A stretch of DNA of 64,000 bases, from positions 1 through 64,000 of the forward strand of contig JAJQIB010000009.1 in assembly GCA_021199375.1 (NCBI GenBank), given 5' to 3'. The translations under genes and the position numbers were made by a program. The notes under the pieces were generated by a model, which worked only from the letters and a program-made list of their open reading frames with translations, was not told where the DNA came from and did not search any database. Below, one piece after another: positions 44,148-53,656 of this stretch; position 1 is the first letter of the stretch, and each line of letters starts with the position of its first letter. This DNA is from Ruminococcus sp. (lineage in GTDB: Bacteria; Bacillota; Clostridia; Oscillospirales; Ruminococcaceae).

Positions 44148-45212
44148 CTAGTTAAAGCAGAAGCTTTTAAGCGATGATATAGCCTCAGCATAGTACTCCT
44201 CGTCAGTAAAACCATACCAAATGTTAATATATTCAGTTTCGTTTATCTGATAAACACAATTAAGACTGTACTGATTGTAGTCAACGCTGTCGGAAAAATC
44301 TACATAAAAATAGTATCCTGTATCTGAACCTGAACCGACAAGTGTGCCTGTTTGCACCGTATAACCGTTGTTTGTTATACCACCGGCTATAGCATTTACA
44401 AATTCCTCAGCTGATGAATATGTGGGACGGCTGAGGTATTCTATTCCAATTTGCAAGCTGCCGCTATAGGATTCGAGCAGAGTTTGGCATTGCCCTTCCT
44501 CATCATCCTCAAGATAGCTCGAAACGTATTTTAAGGAAACCTCCTGTGGCACAGTTATTGTAAAGCCATAATCTGAATCGACATACGTGTTATCATGTGC
44601 TGAATATTCAGACACATCTAATCCCCATACAGAGTACCACTCATAAGCATCGGCAAGCATATATACTCCCGCCTCGGTTATGCTTGCGGCTACGGTGTTA
44701 TCATCCTCACGCAAAACGGATTCGACTGTATCGTAAAAGTCATTCTCCTCATTATAGTGAAGAAGTATTAGATTTTCAGCCGGTACATTCTTCATGTTGT
44801 CAGGGTCGTATTCAAACACTATTGTGCCTTTTGTAAAGCTATCGGAGGCTATCTCTATCGGGCTTCCAAAGCGTCCTACCAAATCAGTGTGCAAAACGTT
44901 TATATTGCACAAATCTACAATGTAGGTGCTGGATGAAAACTCGCCCTTTAGACCTACCTTTATTACATTCGTTTCATCCGAATTGCTAAGGTCGATTCCC
45001 CTGACAATTTCGGTATCATCGTCAGATTCAGTTTGTGAGGACTCGTCCTCATCGCTAGATTCATCAGTTACGTCAGAGGCGTCATCAGCTGTAGTCTGCT
45101 CGACAGATGAGCTTTGTGCCGCAGCCTCATCCTCAGCAGAATTGATATCTCCGCATGATGCAAGCATTAGGGCTGACATTGCTATTAGAAATGCACTAGC
45201 TGTTTTCTTCAT
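44148..45212 (-). CDS. Predicted lipoprotein of unknown function
   Basis: 354 aa. The lipobox LASC lies at about residue 22 after a short hydrophobic signal. A Ser/Asp/Glu-rich linker (about 25-70) precedes two beta-rich regions, the second about residues 215-354. I recognise no family. The start at 45212 is supported by GGGGGAT upstream. It may be co-transcribed with pncB, 26 bp upstream. The linker composition resembles that of the lipoprotein at 56551. Confidence 0.85.
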   Translation of the reverse strand: MKKTASAFLIAMSALMLASCGDINSAEDEAAAQSSSVEQTTADDASDVTDESSDEDESSQTESDDDTEIVRGIDLSNSDETNVIKVGLKGEFSSSTYIVDLCNINVLHTDLVGRFGSPIEIASDSFTKGTIVFEYDPDNMKNVPAENLILLHYNEENDFYDTVESVLREDDNTVAASITEAGVYMLADAYEWYSVWGLDVSEYSAHDNTYVDSDYGFTITVPQEVSLKYVSSYLEDDEEGQCQTLLESYSGSLQIGIEYLSRPTYSSAEEFVNAIAGGITNNGYTVQTGTLVGSGSDTGYYFYVDFSDSVDYNQYSLNCVYQINETEYINIWYGFTDEEYYAEAISSLKSFCFN

Positions 45213-45238
45213 GATGATATCCCCCATAATCATATTTT

Positions 45239-46675
45239 TTACTTACGCTCAGCCAGAAGCTGATTTTTTATTGTCCAGAGCTTTTTAGACAGATCCACAT
45301 AGTACCTGTGTGGATTTTCAAATCTCTTGATTTCGTCCCAAAGAGAATCAACCTGGCTGGCGCAATAGGAGCGGATTTCATCAAAGCTCGGCTCGTTATA
45401 GACAAGCTCGCCGCCGATAAAAATCGGCACCTGCATCTGCTTAGCTATAAAGCCTCGGAGTGTCTTTTTCTTCCAGGTGTAGTCGGGATCAAAAATCACA
45501 AGCTCTCTGGTGTCGTCAATTTTTTCGTCATACACACAAAGCTGATCTGCAATCGCCTTGCCGCTTTCACGGTCGTACAGACGATAGAATTTTTTAAAAT
45601 GCGGGGTTGTGACCTTTGCTACATTTTCAGAGATTTTTATTTTTGGTACAACATCGCCGTTTTCTTCAGTAGCACAAAGCTTATAGACTCCGCCGAATAC
45701 AGGGCAGGAGGTCGAGGTGATAAGGCGCTCACCTACGCCAAAAAGGTCGATTTTAGCGCCCTGATGTATCATATCACGGATGATATACTCATCAAGCGAA
45801 TTTGATGCGATAATTTTACAGTCGGGATAGCCTGCATCGTCAAGCATCTGACGCGCCTTTTTTGACAGGTAGGTTATATCTCCAGAATCTATTCTAATGC
45901 CCTTAGGGCGATATCCATTAGGCTTTAAAAAGCTGTTAAATACCCTAATTGCGTTTGGTATTCCGCTTTCTAGCACGTTATAGGTGTCGACAAGAAGCGT
46001 TACATTATCGGGATAGCATTTGCAGTAGGCTTTAAAAGCCTCATACTCGTCATCAAACATCTGCACCCAGGAATGCGCCATCGTGCCGGTTGCGGGAAAG
46101 CCGAATTTTTGATCTACTATAGTACAGGCGGTTGAGGAAGCTCCGCCAATTCCTGCGGCTCTTGCTCCGTAGATTGCAGCATCTGCTCCATGTGCCCGAC
46201 GTGAACCGAATTCGCTCACTGCCCTTCCCTCAGATGCCCGAACTATTCTGTTCGACTTTGTGGCAATAAGCGACTGGTGATTTATAACAAGCAGCAAAAA
46301 GGTTTCGATAAGCTGAGCCTCAATTGCCGGCGCACGGACGGTAATAAGCGGCTCGTTAGGAAAGACTACAGTGCCCTCAGGAACAGCATATATATCGCCT
46401 GAAAAGTGAAAATTGCGCAAATAGCTTAAAAAGCCCTCATCGAAGGTGCCCTTAGAGCGCAAAAAGTCAATGTCGTCCTCATCAAAGTGCAGATCCTTAA
46501 TATAGTCTATAATCTGAGATAATCCGCAGCAGATCGCAAAGCCTCCGCCATCGGGAACACGGCGAAAGAAGAGATCAAAGTAACAAAGCTTATCCTTCAT
46601 GCCCGTCTTGAAATATCCGTTGCCCATAGTAAGCTCATAGTAGTCACATAGCATCGAGTAGTTAAAATCCTGCAT
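45239..46675 (-). CDS. pncB: Nicotinate phosphoribosyltransferase
   Basis: 478 aa. It converts nicotinate and PRPP to nicotinate mononucleotide in NAD salvage. The family features include the N-terminal YSMLCDYYELTMGNGYF, FDLFFRRVPDGGG and SEFGSRRAHGADAA. TGTMAHSWV and RIDSGDITYLS also fit. pncA, supplying nicotinate, lies just upstream in the same direction. A 16-bp palindrome lies in the leader. Confidence 0.95.
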   Translation of the reverse strand: MQDFNYSMLCDYYELTMGNGYFKTGMKDKLCYFDLFFRRVPDGGGFAICCGLSQIIDYIKDLHFDEDDIDFLRSKGTFDEGFLSYLRNFHFSGDIYAVPEGTVVFPNEPLITVRAPAIEAQLIETFLLLVINHQSLIATKSNRIVRASEGRAVSEFGSRRAHGADAAIYGARAAGIGGASSTACTIVDQKFGFPATGTMAHSWVQMFDDEYEAFKAYCKCYPDNVTLLVDTYNVLESGIPNAIRVFNSFLKPNGYRPKGIRIDSGDITYLSKKARQMLDDAGYPDCKIIASNSLDEYIIRDMIHQGAKIDLFGVGERLITSTSCPVFGGVYKLCATEENGDVVPKIKISENVAKVTTPHFKKFYRLYDRESGKAIADQLCVYDEKIDDTRELVIFDPDYTWKKKTLRGFIAKQMQVPIFIGGELVYNEPSFDEIRSYCASQVDSLWDEIKRFENPHRYYVDLSKKLWTIKNQLLAERK

Positions 46676-46699
46676 TGTGTTTTCCTCCGCTTTAAAAGT

Positions 46700-46715
46700 A
46701 TAAGAATATTCTTAT
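46700..46715. promoter_or_regulatory. Perfect 16-bp palindrome before pncB
   Basis: ATAAGAAT-ATTCTTAT, fully symmetric, 25 bp before the pncB start and just after the pncA terminator. Position and symmetry suggest an operator for a dimeric regulator of NAD salvage. Confidence 0.45.
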
Positions 46716-46723
46716 TCAAAAAT

Positions 46724-46745
46724 ACGCCGACAAGGAAGTCGGCGT
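46724..46745 (-). terminator. pncA terminator
   Basis: Minus strand ACGCCGAC-TTCCTT-GTCGGCGT followed by ATTTTTG, after the pncA stop. Confidence 0.8.
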
Positions 46746-46764
46746 GGTAAAGCTTTTTTGCCGA

Positions 46765-47298
46765 TTATTCGGCTTCGGGACGGACAACGTTAATTTGTAA
46801 TCCCTCCATTACATCAAATGCCTTTTGAGCAAGCTCGGCATCGGGAGCGGCGGTGTATTCGGTATTAACGATGACCTCTGTTTCGGGAAGTGCGGTCTTT
46901 ATCAAAATAGCGTTTGCGAGTACGCACATATTTGATATAACTCCGACAAGCTCAACAGATTCGTAGTCCTTAAACTTGAGATAGTCAGCAAGCTCAAGTG
47001 AGCCAAATGTATCCTTATAAAAAATCTTGTCCTTTTCGGTGCGCTCCTTTGCGGTAAAGCCGTAAAGACGATGTCCTTGGGTATCCTCTATGCAATGCTC
47101 GATAGGAAGCTTTCTTCCCTCTTGTGTGGTTAAGTAGTCCTCCTGGTGGGTATCCATCGTAAAGATGACCTCTCCGCCCTCCTTGCGATAATCACGAACC
47201 TTATGAGCAATTTTGCGGTCGATGAGCTCTGCACCCTCAAAGCCTAAGGCTCCATTTACAAAATCATTTTGATAGTCTACAATTACAAGCAGTTTCAT
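46765..47298 (-). CDS. pncA: Nicotinamidase / isochorismatase-family hydrolase
   Basis: 177 aa. The catalytic triad is visible: Asp in VDYQNDF, Lys in FYKDTFGS, and Cys in GVISNMCVLANA, which includes the cis-peptide loop. It deamidates nicotinamide to nicotinate, the substrate of the adjacent pncB product. The ATG at 47298 has GGAGGA upstream; an in-frame extension to 47334 is rejected for lack of support. A -10 TATAAT (minus, 47375-47380) precedes it, and a GATTTTC/GAAAATC inverted repeat lies in the leader (47343-47363). Confidence 0.92.
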   Translation of the reverse strand: MKLLVIVDYQNDFVNGALGFEGAELIDRKIAHKVRDYRKEGGEVIFTMDTHQEDYLTTQEGRKLPIEHCIEDTQGHRLYGFTAKERTEKDKIFYKDTFGSLELADYLKFKDYESVELVGVISNMCVLANAILIKTALPETEVIVNTEYTAAPDAELAQKAFDVMEGLQINVVRPEAE

Positions 47299-47525
47299 AA
47301 TGCTCCTCCAAATCCAAATTAAATGTGCGCCCATAGCGCACGGATTTTCTATATTTGAAAATCTAACTCAATCTATTATAACATTTTTTTCGGACTTTGA
47401 AAAGAGAAAACAAGCGGCAATCGCATATTTTTACAATTCGTTAACACTTAAATCATAATCGTTTGGTAAGAGGTATATTTAAGTTAATGTGAGTATGAAC
47501 AAAATGTAAAAATGAATGGGGCATA

Positions 47526-47554
47526 TTGACATCATCTGATTTTTATGATAAAAT
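47526..47554 (+). promoter_or_regulatory. tRNA-Ser promoter
   Basis: TTGACA (47526-47531), 17 bases, TAAAAT (47549-47554), 12 bp before the tRNA. Confidence 0.8.
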
Positions 47555-47566
47555 GATATTTGTTAT

Positions 47567-47652
47567 GGAGACGTATCGAAGTGGTCATAACGGGGCGCAC
47601 TCGAAATGCGTTAGCCCAATAGGGCTCGTGAGTTCGAATCTCACCGTCTCCG
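47567..47652 (+). tRNA. tRNA-Ser (anticodon CGA)
   Basis: 86 nt class II tRNA. The acceptor arm GGAGACG pairs with CGTCTCC. The anticodon stem GCGCA/TGCGT has loop CTCGAAA, giving anticodon CGA (reads UCG). The long variable arm TAGCCC...GGGCT is typical of serine. The T-arm is GTGAG-TTCGAAT-CTCAC. CCA is not encoded, so the cca product must add it. Confidence 0.96.
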
Positions 47653-47660
47653 CTCATTTA

Positions 47661-47698
47661 ATCCCTCACAGGCTTAAAGACCTATGAGGGATTTTTTA
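47661..47698 (+). terminator. tRNA-Ser terminator
   Basis: ATCCCTCA (47661-47668) and TGAGGGAT (47685-47692) form the stem, followed by TTTTTT. Confidence 0.88.
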
Positions 47699-47808
47699 TC
47701 TGCCTAAGAGAAAGCCTTGCTTATTAATAATAGATAGTGTACATTTTTTTGGACTTGTTGGGGGCTTACCAAGAGCTTCTCTCAAGCGGATAGTCTGATT
47801 CATTTGCA

Positions 47809-48246
47809 TCATTTTATCATTTCGAGATATGGCACGGCGCTGTATCCCTTTTTTTGATAGAGATTAACTGCCGCTGTGTTTTCCTTTTCAACCTCAAGTC
47901 GAAAAACAACATCGGGATATATATTATCGAGATAGTCAAAGAATAGTCCTGCAATTCCAAGCCCTCTGCTGCTTTCCTTTAAATATAGATCTTCAACCCA
48001 CATACAGAGCTTTCCAAACTCGGTGGAATAGCTTCTTGCGACCATCGAATATCCGCAGACAGCACCGCATGACTCGATAATAAACCCATCCAGGTAAGGA
48101 AAATCACTTACACAGCTGTTAAAATCTCTTAAATAAATCCGTTCTGTGCCGTTAGTATGCACAGCTGGTGAATTATAGAATGTGCGCATCATATCAAGCA
48201 CCTCATCCTTATCATCCTTGGTCATCATTCTAAATTTTATGCTCAT
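47809..48246 (-). CDS. GNAT-family N-acetyltransferase
   Basis: 145 aa. The GNAT fold is recognisable by VEDLYLKESSRGLGIAGLFF, the acetyl-CoA-binding R-G-x-G-I-A motif, and FRLEVEKENTAAVNLYQKKGY near the C-terminus. The substrate is unknown. The gene stands alone between the tRNA and SRP RNA units. Confidence 0.9.
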   Translation of the reverse strand: MSIKFRMMTKDDKDEVLDMMRTFYNSPAVHTNGTERIYLRDFNSCVSDFPYLDGFIIESCGAVCGYSMVARSYSTEFGKLCMWVEDLYLKESSRGLGIAGLFFDYLDNIYPDVVFRLEVEKENTAAVNLYQKKGYSAVPYLEMIK

Positions 48247-48363
48247 ATTGTTTTTCCTTCCTTTGAGATTGATTTTTCTTTATTATTATACCACAAAAGT
48301 AAAGCCGCTTCAACCGTTTGACGAACATTTTGAGTGAGAAAGCAAAAAAATTTGAAAAAGGAC

Positions 48364-48392
48364 TTGCAATTTATCAAAATGTATGGTATAAT
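48364..48392 (+). promoter_or_regulatory. SRP RNA promoter
   Basis: TTGCAA (48364-48369), 17 bases, TATAAT (48387-48392). Confidence 0.8.
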
Positions 48393-48398
48393 AAGAAA

Positions 48399-48565
48399 TG
48401 ATCTAGCGAATAGAAGAGTAAGGTCTCAATCCGAGATACAGGTGTGCGGGTCCTGCGCAATGAGACGCTGTGAACCATGTCAGGCGGGGAACCGAGCAGC
48501 ATTAAGCAGTTTGTTTCGTGTGACGCAGCTTCGCCTGCACACTTGTATGTCGGATTGATTTTTTT
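48399..48565 (+). ncRNA. ffs: Signal recognition particle RNA (scRNA)
   Basis: The SRP core motif is present: GTCAGG-CGGGGAACCG-AGCAGC (48479-48500), with the GGAA tetraloop and the asymmetric internal loop that binds Ffh. A closing helix pairs CAATCCGA (48427-48434) with TCGGATTG (48550-48557), followed by a T7 terminator. The ends are estimated from the promoter and T-run. The RNA is shorter than the roughly 270-nt Bacillus scRNA, but the location directly upstream of dnaX is the same. Confidence 0.92.
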
Positions 48566-48651
48566 GTGAATAGGCAAGCACAAGGCTATGCTCATTTATT
48601 AAGGGAAAAGACAGGAAAGCTTTACGCATTGAATGAAAAAGAGGTGACTGG

Positions 48652-50256
48652 ATGTATCAGGCTTTGTACAGAAAATGGCGTCCTAAGTCGTTTGACGACG
48701 TGGTTTCACAGCCGCATATCACAGCTGCCTTAAAAAACCAAATTGCTGCCGGAAAGACGGCGCATGCTTATCTGTTTACCGGCTCAAGAGGAACCGGCAA
48801 AACCACCTGTGCGAGAATTTTCGCTAAGGCGATAAACTGCTTGAGCTCAACTGACGGTGAGCCTTGCCTTCAATGCGATATCTGTCGAGATGCCGAAAAT
48901 GGAGCTCTTCCCGATATAATCGAGATTGATGCCGCATCAAATTCGAGCGTCAATGACATTCGTGAGCTTCGTGAGGGTGTTATGTACACTCCTGAGGTTT
49001 GTAGGTACAAGGTCTACATCATAGACGAGGTGCATATGCTCTCGGCGGGAGCGTTTAATGCTCTTTTAAAAACTATGGAGGAGCCCCCTCCGCACGTAAA
49101 ATTTATACTTGCTACCACAGAGGTTCATAAGGTTCCTGAAACGATAATTTCACGCTGTCAGCACTTTGACTTTAACCGCATAAGAAGTGAGGATATTATA
49201 TCAAGGCTTAAATTTATCGCAGACCAAGAGAGGTTTGAGCTTCACGACGATGCTGCGGATATGATAGCAAGACTTTCGGATGGCGGTATGAGAGATGCTC
49301 TTTCGCTTTTAGACAGATGCTCGGCATACTCTGATAACATAACACTAGAAATAGTTTCGAATGCCGCAGGTATCGCAGGGCGTGATTATCTGTTTGAGCT
49401 GCTTGAAAGCATAGCAAATCGGGATACAGCAGGAGCTATTGCGAAAATAGACGAGCTGCACGGAAAATCAAAGGATTTAAAAACACTTTGCGGCGAGCTT
49501 CTTACGATGATGAGAAACCTTATGCTTATAAAATCCACCGACTCGGCAAGAGAGCTTATAGCCTGCCTTCCGGAGGAGTTTGAGAGGCTTACTCAGATTG
49601 CATCAACGCTTACGCTAGACAGAATTTTTGAGTGCATCACGCTGCTTCAGCAATCGAGCGAGCGCTTTGCAAGAGCGACCGACAAACGAATTGAGTTTGA
49701 GATGTGTATGGTTCAGCTTTGCTCGGTGAGGTCAAGTCCGGCTCAGCGAGGAGTGTCAAATGCAAGCGAGGAGGAAATTGAACAGCTGCGCCGTCAGATA
49801 AACAAATTATCGGCAGCAGTATCGAGCGGTACAGCGAGCGTTCAAGGCAGTGCGCCCAAAAGCGCCACGTCCGGCAATGCGCCAAGACCTCAAAAGCCTA
49901 AAAAATGGATTGACCCAAAAAGCGTCACACCGCTAAAGGAATGGCAGGAAATATTAGAAACTATACAAAAGCGCGCTCCAGGAATTGCGGCGTATCTTAA
50001 AAATTCGAGCGCGTGCATAGAGGGCGACACCTTCTGTGTAATTGTCGAGAAGGATTTCTTTATCAAGAAGTTTAAAGAATCAAACGACAGTGCGCTCTTA
50101 AAGGAAGTTGTAAATAACTATTACGGAAAGGACTTCGGCTTCAGACTTTACCCCGCGACCTCAGTCGAAATAAAGGATCGAGAGCAGCCGCTAAACGAGC
50201 TGCTTGAGCGGGCAAAAAGCATGAATATCGAGGTTGAGATAAAAAATAAGGAGTAA
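48652..50256 (+). CDS. dnaX: DNA polymerase III subunits gamma/tau
   Basis: 534 aa. The AAA+ clamp-loader ATPase has GSRGTGKTT, the zinc module CLQCDIC and DEVHML. A C-terminal tau-like region starts from about residue 370. With delta' (29943-30920) it loads the sliding clamp. AGAGGTGA precedes the ATG. First gene of the dnaX-ybaB-recR operon. Confidence 0.97.
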   Translation: MYQALYRKWRPKSFDDVVSQPHITAALKNQIAAGKTAHAYLFTGSRGTGKTTCARIFAKAINCLSSTDGEPCLQCDICRDAENGALPDIIEIDAASNSSVNDIRELREGVMYTPEVCRYKVYIIDEVHMLSAGAFNALLKTMEEPPPHVKFILATTEVHKVPETIISRCQHFDFNRIRSEDIISRLKFIADQERFELHDDAADMIARLSDGGMRDALSLLDRCSAYSDNITLEIVSNAAGIAGRDYLFELLESIANRDTAGAIAKIDELHGKSKDLKTLCGELLTMMRNLMLIKSTDSARELIACLPEEFERLTQIASTLTLDRIFECITLLQQSSERFARATDKRIEFEMCMVQLCSVRSSPAQRGVSNASEEEIEQLRRQINKLSAAVSSGTASVQGSAPKSATSGNAPRPQKPKKWIDPKSVTPLKEWQEILETIQKRAPGIAAYLKNSSACIEGDTFCVIVEKDFFIKKFKESNDSALLKEVVNNYYGKDFGFRLYPATSVEIKDREQPLNELLERAKSMNIEVEIKNKE

Positions 50257-50263
50257 TTTAAAA

Positions 50264-50614
50264 ATGAAAGCAAGATTACCACAAGGAATGAACAGAGGCG
50301 GTTCGGGAAATATGAACCAGATGCTTAAGCAGGCTCAGCAGATGCAGGACAAGATTACTGCTCTTCAAGAGGATTTAGAGCAAAGAGAATTTTCAGCATC
50401 TGTAGGCGGCGGAGCTGTTGATATTACAATTAACGGCAAGCGTGAGGTGCTAACCCTTAACATCAAGCCTGAGGTTGTAGACCCTGAGGATGTAGAGATG
50501 CTTCAGGATCTCATCATGAGCGCATTCAACGAGGCTGTACACAATTTGGATGAGGTTAGCGATGCTGAAATGAGCGAGCTTACAGGAGGAGTTTCCTTCC
50601 CAGGACTGTTTTAA
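50264..50614 (+). CDS. ybaB: YbaB/EbfC nucleoid-associated protein
   Basis: 116 aa. Residues about 18-110 match the family (MLKQAQQMQDKITALQEDLE, ... VSFPGLF at the end). It binds DNA as a dimer and is usually encoded between dnaX and recR, as here. The gap is 7 bp from dnaX and 3 bp to recR. Confidence 0.95.
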   Translation: MKARLPQGMNRGGSGNMNQMLKQAQQMQDKITALQEDLEQREFSASVGGGAVDITINGKREVLTLNIKPEVVDPEDVEMLQDLIMSAFNEAVHNLDEVSDAEMSELTGGVSFPGLF

Positions 50615-50617
50615 GCT

Positions 50618-51217
50618 ATGGACAACACAAAAGCACTTCCCCTTGTCGAGCTTACCGAGCAGTTTGCAAAGCTTCCGGGAATCGGCAAAAAATCCGCAGA
50701 GCGTCTTGCATATCACGTTATGGGCATGACAGACAGCGAGGTCAAAGCATTTTGTGATGCGTTAAATAAGGCGCATAATAATGTGCATTGCTGCAGGGTA
50801 TGTCAAAACCTCACCGAAAATGAGCTTTGCCCTATCTGTGCGGACAATCTTAGAGATCACAACACAATTTGCGTGGTTGAAACGCCTAAGGACATAACGG
50901 CGTTTGAGCGAACTCGTGAATACAAGGGAGTTTACCATGTGCTTCACGGACTAATATCGCCTATTGATAATGTGACTCCTGACAAGCTCAAGATAAAGGA
51001 GCTGCTCGCACGCATAGGTGATGACACAAATGAGGTTATAATGGCTACAAACCCAACGGTTGAGGGAGAGGCTACGGCTATGTACATCTCAAAGCTTTTA
51101 AAGCCGCTCGGCGTAAGGGTGACACGCCTTGCCTTTGGACTGCCGGTGGGCGGCACACTCGAATATGCCGACGAGATAACGCTATTTAAGGCACTCGAAA
51201 ATCGAAACGAAATTTAA
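50618..51217 (+). CDS. recR: Recombination mediator RecR
   Basis: 199 aa. It has a helix-hairpin-helix (PGIGKKSAERLAYH), a C4 zinc finger (CRVCQNLTENELCPIC), and a Toprim domain with CVVETPKD and ATNPTVEGEATA. Part of the RecFOR pathway that loads RecA at gaps. Last gene before the terminator at 51224. Confidence 0.97.
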   Translation: MDNTKALPLVELTEQFAKLPGIGKKSAERLAYHVMGMTDSEVKAFCDALNKAHNNVHCCRVCQNLTENELCPICADNLRDHNTICVVETPKDITAFERTREYKGVYHVLHGLISPIDNVTPDKLKIKELLARIGDDTNEVIMATNPTVEGEATAMYISKLLKPLGVRVTRLAFGLPVGGTLEYADEITLFKALENRNEI

Positions 51218-51223
51218 TACCTA

Positions 51224-51256
51224 AAAGCCCCGCACGAATTTTTCATGCGGGGCTTT
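51224..51256 (+). terminator. Terminator of dnaX-ybaB-recR (bidirectional)
   Basis: AAAGCCCCGCA and TGCGGGGCTTT form an 11-bp perfect stem. It is also positioned to stop the convergent GGDEF gene. Confidence 0.88.
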
Positions 51257-51266
51257 GCTATTAAGG

Positions 51267-53600
51267 TTAAGCCTGGGACTGCTTCATAATACTCTTTTTG
51301 TGCTTTTTTTGCTCGTACAGCAGTGCGTCAGCATGGCTTAAAAGCTCACCGATTTCAACATTTTCGGTGCATCTAAACGGATAAACTCCAATGCTTGTAT
51401 GAACAATATACGGCTTGTCGTTGGCGTATGCTAGGTTATACTCCTCGGATACCTTTTCGATATGCTCACGAAGTGATGGAATGGAAATCAACTTGTCCAA
51501 AAATGCACAAACTACAAGCTCGTCTCCGCCGATTCTTCCGACAATCTCCTCAAAATCAAACGCACTCTTTAGGATGTTTGCCGCACTCTTTATTGCGAAA
51601 TCGCCCTCTTCATGACCGAAACAGTCATTAATCTGTTTTAAGTCGTCAAGGTCTGCTAAAACCATGATGGCAGGCTTGCCGTAAAGAGATTCATCCTTTA
51701 GTCTCTTACGTACCTCCTCGAAAAATCCACGGCGGTTGTAGCAGCCTGTAAGCTCATCCTGCTTTGAAAGCTCGCTCAAAAGCTGATTGTTCTCCTTAAT
51801 CTCGATAAGGCTCTGATTTAGCTGCAGCTGAGTTTTTGCCTCACGCTTCATGAGCGTGATTATCTTTAGCGCAGCACAAAGCTGTACTGTTACTGACTGA
51901 ATATAGTGAAAATACTCATGCTCAATTTCGCACATAAGCAAACCATAATGCTCTTCATTTGAGAAAAGCGGTGACACTACCATTGAATAGCGTCTATCCT
52001 CTATCATAAAGCGATTGTTAAAAAGCTCATTTGGATGAATAGTTTGCTCACCTGAAGGAACTGTTATTGCATCGGATCCGTTATGATAGGCTTTAAGCTG
52101 CATATCAGGAAATTCCCACCTGTCGCTCTTGCGATTTATAACAGCAGGCTCATAGCTAAACAGATAGCTCGAAATCATGTGAAGTCGTGTGAGCTTATCT
52201 ATAACCGATTGATATGCTCGGTCATCGTAAGCCTCAAATACAAGCATATCTCGGGTTATAGAATTTGTCTGCCAGGTCAGTGCGTAGTTATCGTCAAGCT
52301 TATCCTTACAGTAGGAGGCGTTTTGCTCGGCTATAATCTTATAAATGCGAATAAAGAGCTTATTGAGCAAAAGCTGGTCATCATGACTTTCAAGCTTGGG
52401 AGTGTACTGCTGATGAATGTACTCAATTGCAGCATATAAGCTGTCAATGTTTACATAGCGGAAAAACTGCTCATCCAGCAGCTCATCAAGCGTGTTAAGA
52501 ACGCTGTCTCTTTTTTGCTCATCGTCCATATTGTTCTCGGACACATAGTCATTTATTTCAAGAATGAGCTTGATGATATCAGATCTAAGCTCCTCGGTAA
52601 CCTCGCTTGAGCGGTATTTGTTTAGCAGAAAATCGCTTATCTCATTGGCAAATTGCTCGGTTTCATCCGTCACACTCTTAAATGTAATAGATTTCAGTCG
52701 GGGATTTCCCTTACATCCGCAGGAGTTTCTGCAAACCATAGCTGAGGGCATACGATCATTTTCTAGGACACCGTTATTCACATAATTTACCGCCTCGATT
52801 AGCGCACGATAGCCAAGCTCTGAGGCATCCGCCTTTACTGTAGTTAGATGAGGAACAATCTCCTCTGCTACAGGGTCATCATCAAAGCCGGTAACAAAGA
52901 TATCCTTTCCGGGCTTAATACCACGCTGCTCCATAACCTGATAGCCTGCTAAAGCCATCTGGTCATTTGCAAAAACTATGGCATCTAAATCAGACGCACG
53001 GTCAAGCAAATCCTCAACAGCCTTTGTTGCGTACTTTGAGAAGTTTCCGTAGGTCACAAGCCTTGGGTCATATCCGAGTCCTGACGCTTCCATAACATCG
53101 CGATATACCTCTAGTCGTTCGTTCGCATCATCGCTTGTTTCGGGTCCGCTTACAAATCCGATTTTTTTGCAGCCATGAACATCTATCAGATGATTTATGA
53201 CATCTGACAGTCCGGTTTTATTGTCAATAGATATACACGGATATCCATCTACATTTGCAGTAATTGTAATTACAGGAGTGCCCTTAAATTTCTTCAAAAA
53301 CTCCGCCTTGTGCTCCTTATCAAGGTGACTTCCTATTGTGCCGATTAGCACCAGCAGCAAATCAAACTTGCACACAGTGGGCAGGTCAAAAAGGGTATTA
53401 TATTGATATTCGTACTCTGTACGGAGCTTATCGGCATAAACTCCATCGATATACCGTCCGGGGAAAATTACGAGGTTTACATCCGCCTGCTCAGCGGCTA
53501 TCATTGCTCCCTCGCATACAGCGTCATCAAAATCGTCCTCAAGATGACTTACAAGCAGACCGACCTGAAGCCTTCTGCGAGCAATTGCATTTTCGTCCAT
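51267..53600 (-). CDS. LacI-type ligand-binding domain fused to GGDEF diguanylate cyclase
   Basis: 777 aa from the ATG at 53600, with TGGAGGAT upstream. Residues about 10-300 are a type I periplasmic-binding-like domain as found in LacI/GalR regulators (CISIDNKTG, HGCKKIGFVSGP, DAIVFANDQMALAG, VTGFDDDPVAEE). There is no HTH before it and no signal peptide or TM. A middle helical/GAF-like region covers about 320-600. GGDEF lies at about 605-770, with DELTGCYNRRGF, LADLDDLKQINDCFGHEEGD and the signature GGDEL in place of GGDEF. No RxxD inhibitory site is at the usual position. It probably makes c-di-GMP in response to a cytoplasmic sugar-like ligand. It lies 56 bp downstream of the EAL gene. 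Confidence 0.88.
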   Translation of the reverse strand: MDENAIARRRLQVGLLVSHLEDDFDDAVCEGAMIAAEQADVNLVIFPGRYIDGVYADKLRTEYEYQYNTLFDLPTVCKFDLLLVLIGTIGSHLDKEHKAEFLKKFKGTPVITITANVDGYPCISIDNKTGLSDVINHLIDVHGCKKIGFVSGPETSDDANERLEVYRDVMEASGLGYDPRLVTYGNFSKYATKAVEDLLDRASDLDAIVFANDQMALAGYQVMEQRGIKPGKDIFVTGFDDDPVAEEIVPHLTTVKADASELGYRALIEAVNYVNNGVLENDRMPSAMVCRNSCGCKGNPRLKSITFKSVTDETEQFANEISDFLLNKYRSSEVTEELRSDIIKLILEINDYVSENNMDDEQKRDSVLNTLDELLDEQFFRYVNIDSLYAAIEYIHQQYTPKLESHDDQLLLNKLFIRIYKIIAEQNASYCKDKLDDNYALTWQTNSITRDMLVFEAYDDRAYQSVIDKLTRLHMISSYLFSYEPAVINRKSDRWEFPDMQLKAYHNGSDAITVPSGEQTIHPNELFNNRFMIEDRRYSMVVSPLFSNEEHYGLLMCEIEHEYFHYIQSVTVQLCAALKIITLMKREAKTQLQLNQSLIEIKENNQLLSELSKQDELTGCYNRRGFFEEVRKRLKDESLYGKPAIMVLADLDDLKQINDCFGHEEGDFAIKSAANILKSAFDFEEIVGRIGGDELVVCAFLDKLISIPSLREHIEKVSEEYNLAYANDKPYIVHTSIGVYPFRCTENVEIGELLSHADALLYEQKKHKKSIMKQSQA

Positions 53601-53656
53601 AACAAATCCTCCAAAAACGTTTTTTGGCTTTCGCCTGTTAAACCGTTCCACGGTGA

